The translations under genes were made by a program, and so were the position numbers. A stretch of 64,000 bases of DNA from Tunturibacter empetritectus. GTDB lineage: Bacteria; Acidobacteriota; Terriglobia; Terriglobales; Acidobacteriaceae. Within the stretch, counting starts at the first letter, position 1. Every line of letters begins with the position of its first letter. The stretch covers positions 2,914,001-2,978,000 of the forward strand of contig NZ_CP132932.1 in the NCBI RefSeq assembly GCF_040358985.1, given 5' to 3'. Below are positions 1-8,891 of the stretch, piece after piece. Under the pieces are notes generated by a model. That model was given only the letters and a program-made list of their open reading frames with translations. It had not been told where the DNA came from and ran no database searches.

Positions 1-657
1 GCTGCTGGCCTCACGTGCGTCAGCGCTCACTACTCCTACTCGAATCTGAGCAAAGACTTTGATAAGATCGTCGCCTTCAACAAAGAGCTTGGCGTGCACT
101 ACATCATCTGCGCCTTCCCTGGAATCAAGGACCCATCCCGGCTGAAAGACACATCTTATCCTTCACTGATCCACTCCTTCACCTTGGAGGACTATCGGTG
201 GAACGCCGATCAGTTCAACAAGTTTGGTGAAAAAGTGAAGGCCGCGGGCATGAAGTTCGGCTATCACAACCACACTATGGAGTTTGGCAAACAGGATAAT
301 GTCATCCCACTCGACGAGATGATCCGCTTGACCGATCCCGAGTTAGTGACCTTCGAACTGGACTGCGGATGGGTCATCGTCGGCGGTGCCAATCCGGTGG
401 ACTATCTTAAGCGCTATCCTTCTCGAATCTCCATGCTCCACGTCAAGGACTTCAAGCACACCGATAAGCCGGCGTCTGTCATGGAACCGCCCCCCGCCGC
501 CGAGTTGGGGAAGGGAACCTTGGATTATCGTCCAGTCTTTGAGGCTGCGAAGAAAGCAAACATCAGGCATTACTTTGTCGAGCAGGAGGCATATGACATC
601 CCGCCGCTGGAAGCGCTCAAAATCGACGCCGACTACATGAAAAAACTCACGGTTTAG
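1..657 (+). CDS. Sugar phosphate isomerase/epimerase, TIM-barrel (5' truncated)
   Basis: The reading frame is open from the first base of the window, so the N-terminus lies upstream. The visible 218 residues match the xylose isomerase-like TIM-barrel family (AP_endonuc_2), which isomerises or epimerises sugars with a divalent metal. The typical ligand stretches are in order: GYHNHTMEF, then ELDCGW, then MLHVKDF, and a C-terminal FVEQEAYD strand. Such proteins in this lineage are often exported, but the N-terminus cannot be seen. It ends 310 bp before the TetR gene and is probably unrelated to the efflux cluster. The substrate cannot be named. Confidence 0.85.
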   Translation, partial: AAGLTCVSAHYSYSNLSKDFDKIVAFNKELGVHYIICAFPGIKDPSRLKDTSYPSLIHSFTLEDYRWNADQFNKFGEKVKAAGMKFGYHNHTMEFGKQDNVIPLDEMIRLTDPELVTFELDCGWVIVGGANPVDYLKRYPSRISMLHVKDFKHTDKPASVMEPPPAAELGKGTLDYRPVFEAAKKANIRHYFVEQEAYDIPPLEALKIDADYMKKLTV

Positions 658-967
658 AGAGCGCCGTTTCTCCAGACAATCAACCTTTGTAAGACCTCAA
701 GCCTTGATTTTCAAGCGCTGCGCCGTGTCGTCCCTGAAATCAGCCGGAAACACTCTAAAATCACCGATTAATAAAAAATTGGCGAAACAATCTGCCGGAA
801 AGACTCGTCCTTTCAAGGAGAGACTCGTCACTCGATTAATTGTTCGCAATTATATATACTGAACGTATAGTTCACAATCATTGCAGAGTCTCACTGCTAA
901 GGATGAAGGTGCAGATTTACCCGAGCAGCTGGTATCGCCCTGCATGTTTTTGTTGAGAAACAGACGT
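658..967. other. Intergenic region upstream of the TetR/RND cluster
   Basis: No gene is visible. The last 130 bases are AT-rich and hold a repeated AGACTCGTC (about 801 and 821), a TATACT box (855-860) and a palindrome described separately. The region probably carries the promoter of the TetR gene. Confidence 0.5.
860..874. promoter_or_regulatory. Candidate TetR operator: perfect inverted repeat TGAAC-5-GTTCA
   Basis: The arms TGAAC and GTTCA are exact reverse complements separated by GTATA. The site directly abuts a TATACT -10-like box and lies about 95 bp before the TetR start, where an autoregulatory operator is expected. Binding by this TetR protein is inferred. A weaker inverted repeat (AAACG-TAGC-CGTTT, 1695-1708) lies before the permease gene and shares the AACGTA core. 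Confidence 0.45.
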
Positions 968-1639
968 ATGAGAAAACAGCAAACCCTGAAAGATACGGAG
1001 AAGCCGAAAAAACGCGGGAGACACCGCAGTCTCGAGGCAAAAGCCGCTATTCTCAAGGCGACACTTCAGTTGTTGGAGCGCGAATCTCTGCGCAAAGTGA
1101 CTGCGGACGCGATCGCGAGGCGAGCGGGTGTCAGCAAAGCCACGATCTACAAGTGGTGGCCTAACAAGAGCATGGTGGCCTTGGACGCTTATCTGGCCGG
1201 AATGACCGACAGAGTTCCAACCCCGGATACGGGGTCGGCGGAAGAAGATTTTACCGAGCAATTGAAGTCATTGACCACTTTCTACACATCTACTCTGGGG
1301 CGGCTCTTCTGCCAGTTCATTGCAGAAGGGCAGAGTGATCCGAGATTTCTGGCCTCGTTTCGAGAACGTTTTCTCTATGCCCGCAGAGACGCCGCGCGTG
1401 TCATGTGGCGGCGCGGCGTAGATCGTGGAGAGATTCGCAACGCTATCGATGGGGAGATCGTTCTCGACCTAATCTACGGGCCCACGATCTTTCGATTGCT
1501 CGCCGGCCACGGCTCACTCAATGACTCAGAGTCCGAGGCAATGGTCGAAGCTGTATTTGGAGGGTTGAGGCGACTTGATTATCAGCGTCCTCGGAAGAAA
1601 TTGTCTTCTCTAATAAACCGCCGCAACGGGCAACTTTGA
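968..1639 (+). CDS. TetR/AcrR family transcriptional regulator
   Basis: A 223-residue one-domain repressor with a basic N-terminal tail, a TetR helix-turn-helix near residues 30-55 (ADAIARRAGVSKATIYKWW) and an all-helical ligand domain like the TetR_C_11 type. The ATG at 968 was chosen because the family domain starts soon after it; an in-frame TTG at 881 would add 29 atypical residues. The gene lies 141 bp before the RND permease in the same direction, so it probably represses the efflux operon in response to a pump substrate. A perfect inverted repeat upstream supports autoregulation. Confidence 0.85.
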   Translation: MRKQQTLKDTEKPKKRGRHRSLEAKAAILKATLQLLERESLRKVTADAIARRAGVSKATIYKWWPNKSMVALDAYLAGMTDRVPTPDTGSAEEDFTEQLKSLTTFYTSTLGRLFCQFIAEGQSDPRFLASFRERFLYARRDAARVMWRRGVDRGEIRNAIDGEIVLDLIYGPTIFRLLAGHGSLNDSESEAMVEAVFGGLRRLDYQRPRKKLSSLINRRNGQL

Positions 1640-1780
1640 GTCTTGTTCTGCCATCGCGGCATCTTATTTCTAAACGCTTGGTTTTACATGATTCAAACGT
1701 AGCCGTTTTTACAATGACATCACTTACGAAGCCTCTGACGCAGTAGGCAAAAATAAGAAAGTATCGCCCAAGGAGCTTTG

Positions 1781-4700
1781 ATGTGGATCGTTCGTCTCGC
1801 GCTTAGGAGACCTTATACTTTTGTCGTCTTGTCGCTGCTCTTGTTCGTCATCGGCCCCGTCGTCATGCTGCGGACGCCCGTCGATATCTTTCCGAACATC
1901 GATATCCCGGTCGTGTCCATCGTGTGGGCCTACGCAGGATTGTCGCCCGAGCAGCTGAACGATCGCATCGTTCTGCCCTACGAACGAAATCTGACGACTG
2001 TAGTCAACGACATCGAACACATCGAATCTCAGACGTTGAATGGCGTCTCCGTAGTAAAAGTTTTCTTTCAGCCGTCGGTAAACATCGCGCAGGCCGTGGC
2101 ACAGGTTACGGCTGTCTCGCAGACAGTTCTTCGCCAGGATCCGCAGGGTACAACACCGCCGCTGGTAATCCAGTACAGCGCCTCGAGCGTCCCAGTGTTG
2201 CAGCTTGGATTGTCTGGCCGCGGTCTCAGCGAACAGCAGTTGAACGACTTCGGCACCAACTTCATCCGCACACAGCTGGCTACAGTTCAGGGCGCTTCCA
2301 CGCCATACCCCTATGGGGGGAAGCAGCGCCAAATCCAGGTGGATATTGACACCCAAAAACTGCAGGCCTATGGTCTTTCCGCCTCAGATGTCGTCAACGC
2401 CGTGTCTGCGCAGAACATTATTCTGCCAGCTGGCGACATGAAGATGGGACATATTGACTACCAGGTAGAAACGAACAGCGCCCCAAGTTCGATTGCCGCA
2501 CTGAATAATCTGCCTATAAAAACGGTAAATGGCGCGACTACTTACATTCGCGACATCGGGAATGTCCGCGATGGATTTCCTCCGCAGACCAATATCGTGC
2601 GCGTCGACGGGCAGCGCGCTTCGTTGATGACAATACAAAAGACAGGGAACTCCTCGACGTTGCAAATCATCTCCAACGTGCGGGCCCAGCTTCCGCTGAT
2701 CGCAGCTCAGTTGCCTCCAGCCCTGAAGATACAACCGATTGCCGACCAATCGGTCTTTGTCCGGGGGGCAATCAGCGGCGTCGTTCGCGAGGCGTTAATC
2801 GCCGCATGCCTTACCGCTGCGATGATCTTGTTGTTTCTCGGCAGCTGGCGTTCCACCGTGACTATCGCGATTTCCATCCCGTTGTCGGTGATCTGCTCCC
2901 TCCTGATGCTGGCCGCACTCGGCGAAACAATCAACATCATGACGCTCGGTGGATTGGCATTGGCGGTCGGTATTCTCGTAGACGACGCGACTGTCGAAAT
3001 CGAGAACATCAATCGCAATCTCGAAGAGGGCAAGGAGGTAGAGCAGGCGATTCTCGATGGCGCAGCCCAGATCGCAGTCCCCGCATTCGTTTCAACGATT
3101 TCAATCTGTATCGTCTTCGTTCCTATGTTCTTTCTCGGAGGCGTGGCCCGCTATCTGTTCGTTCCTCTGGCGGAGGCAGTGGTCTTTGCAATGCTCGCGT
3201 CATACTTCCTATCGCGAACGATTGTCCCAACGATGGCGAAGTACCTGTTGAAACCGCATCAAGAGGGACAAACAGCCCAAGTCAGCCGCAACCCCCTGGT
3301 TCGCTTCCAGCTCACCTTTGAAAAGTACTTTGAAAAACTGCGCAATTGGTACCACGGCCTGTTGCACTTATTTTTGGAATATCGAGTCCCGTTTCTCCTA
3401 TCGATTGGGGCCTTTTGGCTAGCTTCTCTGGTGCTTCTCTATCCATGGCTGGGACAGGACTTTTTCCCGTCAGTGGATGGAGGACAATTCAAACTGCACG
3501 TCCGTGCTCACACCGGCACCAGGATAGAAGATACGGCCAGGCTTTGCGATCAGATCGAAGACGTAATTCGTCGCGAAATCCCAGCCGCAGAGCTAACCTC
3601 AATTATCGACAACATCGGCATCCCTTACTCTGGCCTGAATCTTTCTTACTCGAACTCCGCTCCTGTGGGTACGGCAGACGCAGACATTCTGGTCTCTCTC
3701 GACGAAAAGCATCACCCCACAGCCGAATATACTCATAGCCTGCGTGACAAACTTACCACGCAGTTTCCCGGTACAGAGTTCTACTATCTGCCAACCGATA
3801 TGGTGAGCCAGATCCTGAACTTCGGCTTGCCGGCGCAGATTGACGTTCAGGTTGTTGGACAGCAGGTCGCACAAAATCGCGTCCTCGCCGAGCAGATGAT
3901 GCAGCAGATCAGTCATATTCCAGGAACGACCGATCTTCGAATTCAACAGCCGTTCAATCTACCAACATGGACCATCGATGTCGATCGCACTCGCGCCCAG
4001 CAGGTAGGGTATAGCCAGCGAGACGTCACAAACAGTGTGCTTACCAGTCTTAGCGGCAGCTTCCAGACCAATCCAACATTTTATCTCAATCCTCAGAATC
4101 ATGTCAGCTACAACATCGCCGTGCAGACGCCACAATATAACGTGCAAAGCCTGCAACAGCTTGAGAACTTTCCTATCGCAACAAATGGCTCGACGCAGCA
4201 ACCCCAGATTCTCGGCAATCTAGCCTCCATTCGAAGAGGGGTCGAACAAGGAACGGTAAGTCTCTACAACGCGCGGCCAGTAATCGATATTTATGGTGCG
4301 GTGGAAGGGACAGATCTTGCAAGCGTTTCAACCAGGATTGAACAGATAGTCAAAGACAGCCAAGGCAAATTGCCTCGTGGAACCCAGCTCTTTGTTCGCG
4401 GGCAGATCCAGACGATGCACACCTCCTTCACGGGGCTGGTCTATGGACTTCTATTTTCGATCGTGCTCGTCTACGCGCTCATCGTAGTGAACTTCCAGAG
4501 TTGGCTCGACCCATTCATCATCATCGCCGCGCTACCCGGGGCTTTGGCCGGAATTGTATGGTTGCTGTTTCTAACCGGCACACACATCAGCGTCCCCGCA
4601 CTGACTGGCGCAATCATGTGCGTGGGTGTAGCGACGGCAAACTCTATTCTCGTAGTCAGCTTTGCGAAAGAGCAGATGGACCTGGGAATGAATGCTCTCG

Positions 4701-4954
4701 ACGCGGCACTCTCAGCCGGTTTCACGCGATTCCGTCCAGTAATCATGACCGCACTCGCAATGATCATCGGCATGGTGCCAATGGCCCTCGGACTCGGCGA
4801 CGGAGGCGAACAAAACGCGCCACTCGGCCGTGCCGTCATTGGAGGGCTGCTACTGGCTACCTTTGGAACGCTAACCTTCGTTCCGGTCTTCTTTTCGTTT
4901 ATGCATCGAAATGATCCTCCTCCCGTGGCCCAGGACGCGGAAGAATCACTATGA
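1781..4954 (+). CDS. RND efflux pump permease, HAE1 type
   Basis: This 1057-residue inner-membrane protein has the length of AcrB-type pumps and drives export of hydrophobic compounds with the proton gradient. It starts with the usual cytoplasmic helix and TM1 (MWIVRLALRRP), followed by a porter loop (DIFPNIDIP). TM4 carries the paired acidic residues D401-D402 in GILVDDATVEIENI, needed for proton relay. The second half repeats the architecture, ending in a TM bundle with GMVPMALGLGDGGEQNAPLG. An AGGAG ribosome site (1771-1775) sits 5 nt before the ATG at 1781. It is followed by the adaptor and outer-membrane genes in one operon. Substrate unknown. Confidence 0.95.
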   Translation: MWIVRLALRRPYTFVVLSLLLFVIGPVVMLRTPVDIFPNIDIPVVSIVWAYAGLSPEQLNDRIVLPYERNLTTVVNDIEHIESQTLNGVSVVKVFFQPSVNIAQAVAQVTAVSQTVLRQDPQGTTPPLVIQYSASSVPVLQLGLSGRGLSEQQLNDFGTNFIRTQLATVQGASTPYPYGGKQRQIQVDIDTQKLQAYGLSASDVVNAVSAQNIILPAGDMKMGHIDYQVETNSAPSSIAALNNLPIKTVNGATTYIRDIGNVRDGFPPQTNIVRVDGQRASLMTIQKTGNSSTLQIISNVRAQLPLIAAQLPPALKIQPIADQSVFVRGAISGVVREALIAACLTAAMILLFLGSWRSTVTIAISIPLSVICSLLMLAALGETINIMTLGGLALAVGILVDDATVEIENINRNLEEGKEVEQAILDGAAQIAVPAFVSTISICIVFVPMFFLGGVARYLFVPLAEAVVFAMLASYFLSRTIVPTMAKYLLKPHQEGQTAQVSRNPLVRFQLTFEKYFEKLRNWYHGLLHLFLEYRVPFLLSIGAFWLASLVLLYPWLGQDFFPSVDGGQFKLHVRAHTGTRIEDTARLCDQIEDVIRREIPAAELTSIIDNIGIPYSGLNLSYSNSAPVGTADADILVSLDEKHHPTAEYTHSLRDKLTTQFPGTEFYYLPTDMVSQILNFGLPAQIDVQVVGQQVAQNRVLAEQMMQQISHIPGTTDLRIQQPFNLPTWTIDVDRTRAQQVGYSQRDVTNSVLTSLSGSFQTNPTFYLNPQNHVSYNIAVQTPQYNVQSLQQLENFPIATNGSTQQPQILGNLASIRRGVEQGTVSLYNARPVIDIYGAVEGTDLASVSTRIEQIVKDSQGKLPRGTQLFVRGQIQTMHTSFTGLVYGLLFSIVLVYALIVVNFQSWLDPFIIIAALPGALAGIVWLLFLTGTHISVPALTGAIMCVGVATANSILVVSFAKEQMDLGMNALDAALSAGFTRFRPVIMTALAMIIGMVPMALGLGDGGEQNAPLGRAVIGGLLLATFGTLTFVPVFFSFMHRNDPPPVAQDAEESL

Positions 4955-5015
4955 GTAGCTCAGGATCGTTCAACCTATGGAACGCCGCGCCCGCAGCGCA
5001 TTTGGAGAGATGGCA

Positions 5016-6311
5016 ATGAATCCCGACGAGCAAAAGATAGAACCAAATCAAGACCCAGGCAAAACGGAAGAGCAGCCAGCTCGGCACGACGTTGCGCAGA
5101 CAAAGCCTGAACCGCCGAAGGTTTCGCGCCGATCCTTGCTGTCTATTGTCGTGATCGCGCTGATAGTAGCTGCGGTTGTGGCAGCTGTCGGTATCGTCTC
5201 GCGCAAACATGCAAGTGCGGAACTGACGAAGTACACCGAGAATACCTCTGCCCCGCCCGTAACGTTGGAGCAACCGGTCATGCAGCAGAATGCTAGGGAG
5301 ATCGTGCTTCCAGGCAACATTCAGGCCTTTGCCTTGGCGCCGATCTATGCGCGGACAACCGGCTATGTCAAAGCCTGGTATCACGACATTGGAGCACCGG
5401 TACGCAAGGGCGAACTACTTGCCGTGATCGAAACGCCTGAACTCGATCAACAACTCGCCTCCGCGAAGGCAGACCTCGCAACAGCAAAGAGCAACGCCGG
5501 TATCGCGAAGGTTACGGCGGATCGTTACAACGACCTGATAGGCCGCAACGCCGTCTCGCAACAAGACACCGACAACGCAGTGCAGGCGCTGGAAGCAAGG
5601 AGTACGCAGGTAGCCTCGTCTCAAGCGAATGTACAGCGGTTGGAGGAGTTGGTCTCCTTCGAACGTATCGTCGCGCCCTTCGATGGTGTGATCACAGCCC
5701 GCAACATCGATATAGGACAGCTCATCTCAGCTACCGGCAGCACTACCACCGCCGGAGCCGGAACGATCTCGGGAAACAAGGAGATCTTTGACATATCCGC
5801 TGTTCGCACTCTCCGCGTGTTTATCAACGTGCCGCAGATCTATTCACCCGACGCCAAGAACGGAACGATCGCAAAGTTGACTCTGCCGCAGTACCCAGGC
5901 CGCACCTTTCAAGGCAAGCTTGTTCGTTCGTCGGACTCGGTCGATCCTGCAACGCGAACCCTACTCGCAGAGGTAGACGTAGACAATCGTAGCGGCGAAC
6001 TCCTTCCAGGTAGCTACACTGAGGTACACCTGAGTGTGTCGAGTGACGCACCGGCCCTCATAGTGCCCGTGAGTGCGCTGATCTTGGAACCGGACGGCTT
6101 GCGGGTCGCGACGGTGGATGCCAATCATCATGTTCACATGACGCGGGTGACGCCAGGCCGCGACTACGGTACGACTGTCGAAATTCTAGCTGGCCTCAAG
6201 CCGGGAGAACCCATCGTCGGCAACCCGCCCGACTCAATACTCGACGGAGAGGAAGTCCGCGTTATCAATAACAGCAATAATCAAACACAGGCGCCCGAGG
6301 GGAAGCGATGA
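5016..6311 (+). CDS. RND efflux periplasmic adaptor (membrane fusion protein, HlyD/AcrA family)
   Basis: The 431-residue product has a cytoplasmic hydrophilic tail, one membrane anchor near residues 39-60, a lipoyl-like half-motif (TTGYVKAWYHDIGAPVRKGELLAVIETPELD), a helical hairpin, a second lipoyl half (FERIVAPFDGVITARNIDIGQ) and beta-barrel and membrane-proximal domains. It bridges permease and outer-membrane channel. Start 5016 is preferred because GGAG (5004-5007) is 8 nt upstream; ATGs at 4977 and 5010 are also in frame. The stop overlaps the next start by 4 nt (ATGA, 6308-6311). Confidence 0.93.
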   Translation: MNPDEQKIEPNQDPGKTEEQPARHDVAQTKPEPPKVSRRSLLSIVVIALIVAAVVAAVGIVSRKHASAELTKYTENTSAPPVTLEQPVMQQNAREIVLPGNIQAFALAPIYARTTGYVKAWYHDIGAPVRKGELLAVIETPELDQQLASAKADLATAKSNAGIAKVTADRYNDLIGRNAVSQQDTDNAVQALEARSTQVASSQANVQRLEELVSFERIVAPFDGVITARNIDIGQLISATGSTTTAGAGTISGNKEIFDISAVRTLRVFINVPQIYSPDAKNGTIAKLTLPQYPGRTFQGKLVRSSDSVDPATRTLLAEVDVDNRSGELLPGSYTEVHLSVSSDAPALIVPVSALILEPDGLRVATVDANHHVHMTRVTPGRDYGTTVEILAGLKPGEPIVGNPPDSILDGEEVRVINNSNNQTQAPEGKR

Positions 6312-7747
6312 AGGCCCGCGTCTTATCGCTCACAGGAGTGTTGCTCGGCACCTTATTGCTGAACGGATGCAAAGTTGGACCAAACTATAAGGCTCCAGCC
6401 ATGCCGGCCCCTCCCGCTTACACGGACGACGGACACAACGGTGATTGGGCCTCTGCTAAGCCGGCTGATGGAGTAGACCGAGGAACGTGGTGGGCCGTCT
6501 ATCAGGATAATGAACTCAACAATCTTGAGCAGCGATGCGCGACCGCTAACCAGAACATTGCCGCTGCTCTCCAGGCTTACGATCAGGCCCACGATCTTGT
6601 TCGCGAAAATCGTTCCTCGCTCTACCCAACTGTATCGCTAGGCGCCGGCGCATCCCGCAATCGCATCTCAAACAACGCTCCTTTGAGACCGGTCAACACG
6701 GCCGCGAGCTACTGGGACTTCCTCATTCCGCTAAATATCTCCTGGGAGCCCGATCTGTGGGGCGGCATCCGCAGGCAGATTGAGTCGAGCGCAGCCAATG
6801 CACAGGCGACATCCGCGGATCTAGCAAACACTCAGCTCAGTCTCCAGGGACTACTCGCTGTCACCTTCTTTCAGATCCGAGGACTGGACCTTCAGCTACA
6901 ACTTCTCCGATCGACGATCGATGCTTATACCGAAGCCCTTCAACTCACAGAGGACCGCCTGACAGGTGGACTAAGTTCGGATAGTGACGTCCAGCAGGCG
7001 AAGGCGCAGTTGGAAGAAACTCGGGCTCAGCTCATAGATATTGGAGTACAGCGCGAACAGTTCGAACACGCAATCGCTGTTCTTATAGGAGAACCCGCAA
7101 CAGGCTTTCACATCGCAGAACATCCGATGATCGGCGATCCGCCTGCTATCCCCACCGGTGTTCCATCGGAACTGCTCGAGCGGCGCCCGGACATTGCGGC
7201 CGCAGAACGTCGTGTTGCCTCAGCGAATGCTCTAATCGGCGTTGCGAAGTCCGCCTACTATCCCACCATCTTTCTTGGTGCAGGTGGCGGCGTGCAAAGC
7301 AGTACGATCAGCAATCTTTTTAACTCAACCAGCACGCAATGGAACGCTGGTCCCTCGGCCGATGAGATTCTTTTCGACGCCGGTCGTAGAAGAGCACAGA
7401 TGGACTTGGCAATTGCGCAACGAGAGCAGGCCACAGCTCTCTATCGTGAGCAGGTGCTTTCGGCGTTTCGCGATGTAGAAGACCAGCTGTCCGCCCTACG
7501 AGTGTTGGAACAAGAAGCATCGGTCCAGGCCAAAGCAGTAGATGCAGCAAAAAAGAGCACGGAACTCTCCACACTTCGCTACAAACGCGGTCTCGCTCCC
7601 TACCTGGAAGTGCTGACGAATCAGACAATCGAACTGACAGATGAGAGAGCTGCTGCCTCTTTAGTCTCTCGGAGAATTGTCGCAAGTACTCGGTTGCAGA
7701 TGGCGCTTGGAGGCGGTTGGAACTCCGCTCAACTCCCCGCCAACTAG
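6308..7747 (+). CDS. RND efflux outer-membrane lipoprotein, NodT/OprM family (TolC-like)
   Basis: A 479-residue protein whose N-terminus is a lipoprotein signal ending in LLLNGC, with Cys21 as the lipidation site. The following KVGPNYKAP is the hallmark start of NodT-family efflux channels. Two OEP repeats follow, with the long coiled-coil helices expected for a trimeric channel through periplasm and outer membrane. It is translationally coupled to the adaptor gene by a 4-nt overlap and completes the tripartite pump. Confidence 0.94.
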   Translation: MKARVLSLTGVLLGTLLLNGCKVGPNYKAPAMPAPPAYTDDGHNGDWASAKPADGVDRGTWWAVYQDNELNNLEQRCATANQNIAAALQAYDQAHDLVRENRSSLYPTVSLGAGASRNRISNNAPLRPVNTAASYWDFLIPLNISWEPDLWGGIRRQIESSAANAQATSADLANTQLSLQGLLAVTFFQIRGLDLQLQLLRSTIDAYTEALQLTEDRLTGGLSSDSDVQQAKAQLEETRAQLIDIGVQREQFEHAIAVLIGEPATGFHIAEHPMIGDPPAIPTGVPSELLERRPDIAAAERRVASANALIGVAKSAYYPTIFLGAGGGVQSSTISNLFNSTSTQWNAGPSADEILFDAGRRRAQMDLAIAQREQATALYREQVLSAFRDVEDQLSALRVLEQEASVQAKAVDAAKKSTELSTLRYKRGLAPYLEVLTNQTIELTDERAAASLVSRRIVASTRLQMALGGGWNSAQLPAN

Positions 7748-7771
7748 GGCGATTCACTCATCAAAGAAGGC

Positions 7772-7798
7772 GTCGGTTCACATGTATGTTGAGCCGAC
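7772..7798. terminator. Hairpin between convergent genes
   Basis: GTCGGTTCA pairs with TGAGCCGAC (one G-U wobble) around a 9-nt loop, in the 63-bp gap between the convergent outer-membrane channel and GH18 genes. It is suited to a bidirectional terminator, though no clear T-run follows. Confidence 0.4.
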
Positions 7799-7810
7799 AC
7801 CGATCCTCCG

Positions 7811-8845
7811 CTATCGTCGCTCTGGCAGAACACTCCAGATAGCCTCATCTTCCTGCCCGAGAACCCACGCACAAATCCCCTGTAGGTGTTGTTCCTTGGC
7901 GAGGCTGTAGCGATCTGCGAATCCCCGCTTTTCGGTATAAAAAATCCACTCGCGCATCTGATCCCGATAGAAGAAAAAATAAGCGCTGTGATCCTGTGGG
8001 TCCCATTGCTCATGGCCGTCGTAGGTATCACGCAAAGTCTGTACGTCAGCGGCGCTAATGTAATCTGCCGTAATGTTCGGCTTCTGTTCCTTGTCGTTGA
8101 GCCCTGGATCGCCGGCGTACCAGTGGTATCCATAGAGTGCAACTCCGAGCGATAGTTTCTCCCTTGGCACGACCTTCAGCGCATAATCCAAATTCTCATT
8201 CATCCACACCCATCCCCCGACCGGCCCAGGCGTAGTCCATCGCGTGTGCTGATCGTAGGTCATCAGGCAGATCAGGTCGACCGACTCACTAAGCGCCTTC
8301 AGATCGAACACGCCACGCCAATCCGCGAAGATCCACTTGCTGAAGGCGCTGTGGCCTGGGTGTCCCGGCGCGTTAGGAACAACCGCGATCTGCAACTGCA
8401 GGTGTTCTCGGTGCATAGCATCGGCGATGCGCTTCACCGTAGCCGAGAGAGCATCTCGATCGGTCCACGAGATATTCTCAAAGTCGAGCTGAAAGCCGTC
8501 ATAACCATTCTGCTTGCACTCAGAGATCAGCGAACCAATCAACGCCGTCTGCGCCTGATCGCTGGCAAGCAACGAATGCACACCGGTCTTGTCAAAGATA
8601 GCGATAATGGGGAACAGGGAGATATGTCTCTGTTTCACCACGCGCATCACGCTCGGATCCGGCTCCCCGTACACCAGTCCGTTCGAATCAACGCCATACC
8701 AGGTCGGAACGATGATATCGATCTTGGTCTGATGCTCCATGAAATCGCGAACAGAATCTGGATGATCAGTCATATAAAACAGCGTCTTCGTTTGCGCGAA
8801 GACTGTTGGCACGACAAAGAAAAGGCAGAGCAGAAGCTTCGTCAT
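7811..8845 (-). CDS. Secreted glycoside hydrolase family 18 protein (chitinase/ENGase fold)
   Basis: The 344-residue product has a signal peptide ending VPTVFAQ and a GH18 TIM barrel. The catalytic strand reads DGFQLDFENI, matching the family DxxxDxE signature with Glu as acid/base. Later strands read LICLMTYDQHTRW and SLGVALYGYHW. The sequence resembles the YaaH/SleL-like branch more than classical chitinases. The ATG at 8845 has AAAGG 5 nt upstream; a TTG one codon earlier is less likely. It lies just downstream of a co-oriented GH92 gene, so it may cut GlcNAc-GlcNAc cores of glycans, but it could also act on chitin or peptidoglycan. Confidence 0.85.
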   Translation of the reverse strand: MTKLLLCLFFVVPTVFAQTKTLFYMTDHPDSVRDFMEHQTKIDIIVPTWYGVDSNGLVYGEPDPSVMRVVKQRHISLFPIIAIFDKTGVHSLLASDQAQTALIGSLISECKQNGYDGFQLDFENISWTDRDALSATVKRIADAMHREHLQLQIAVVPNAPGHPGHSAFSKWIFADWRGVFDLKALSESVDLICLMTYDQHTRWTTPGPVGGWVWMNENLDYALKVVPREKLSLGVALYGYHWYAGDPGLNDKEQKPNITADYISAADVQTLRDTYDGHEQWDPQDHSAYFFFYRDQMREWIFYTEKRGFADRYSLAKEQHLQGICAWVLGQEDEAIWSVLPERR

Positions 8846-8891
8846 CAAGACCTTTCACATAGCTGAAAGCAAATTCGATAAGTCGTGCGTT

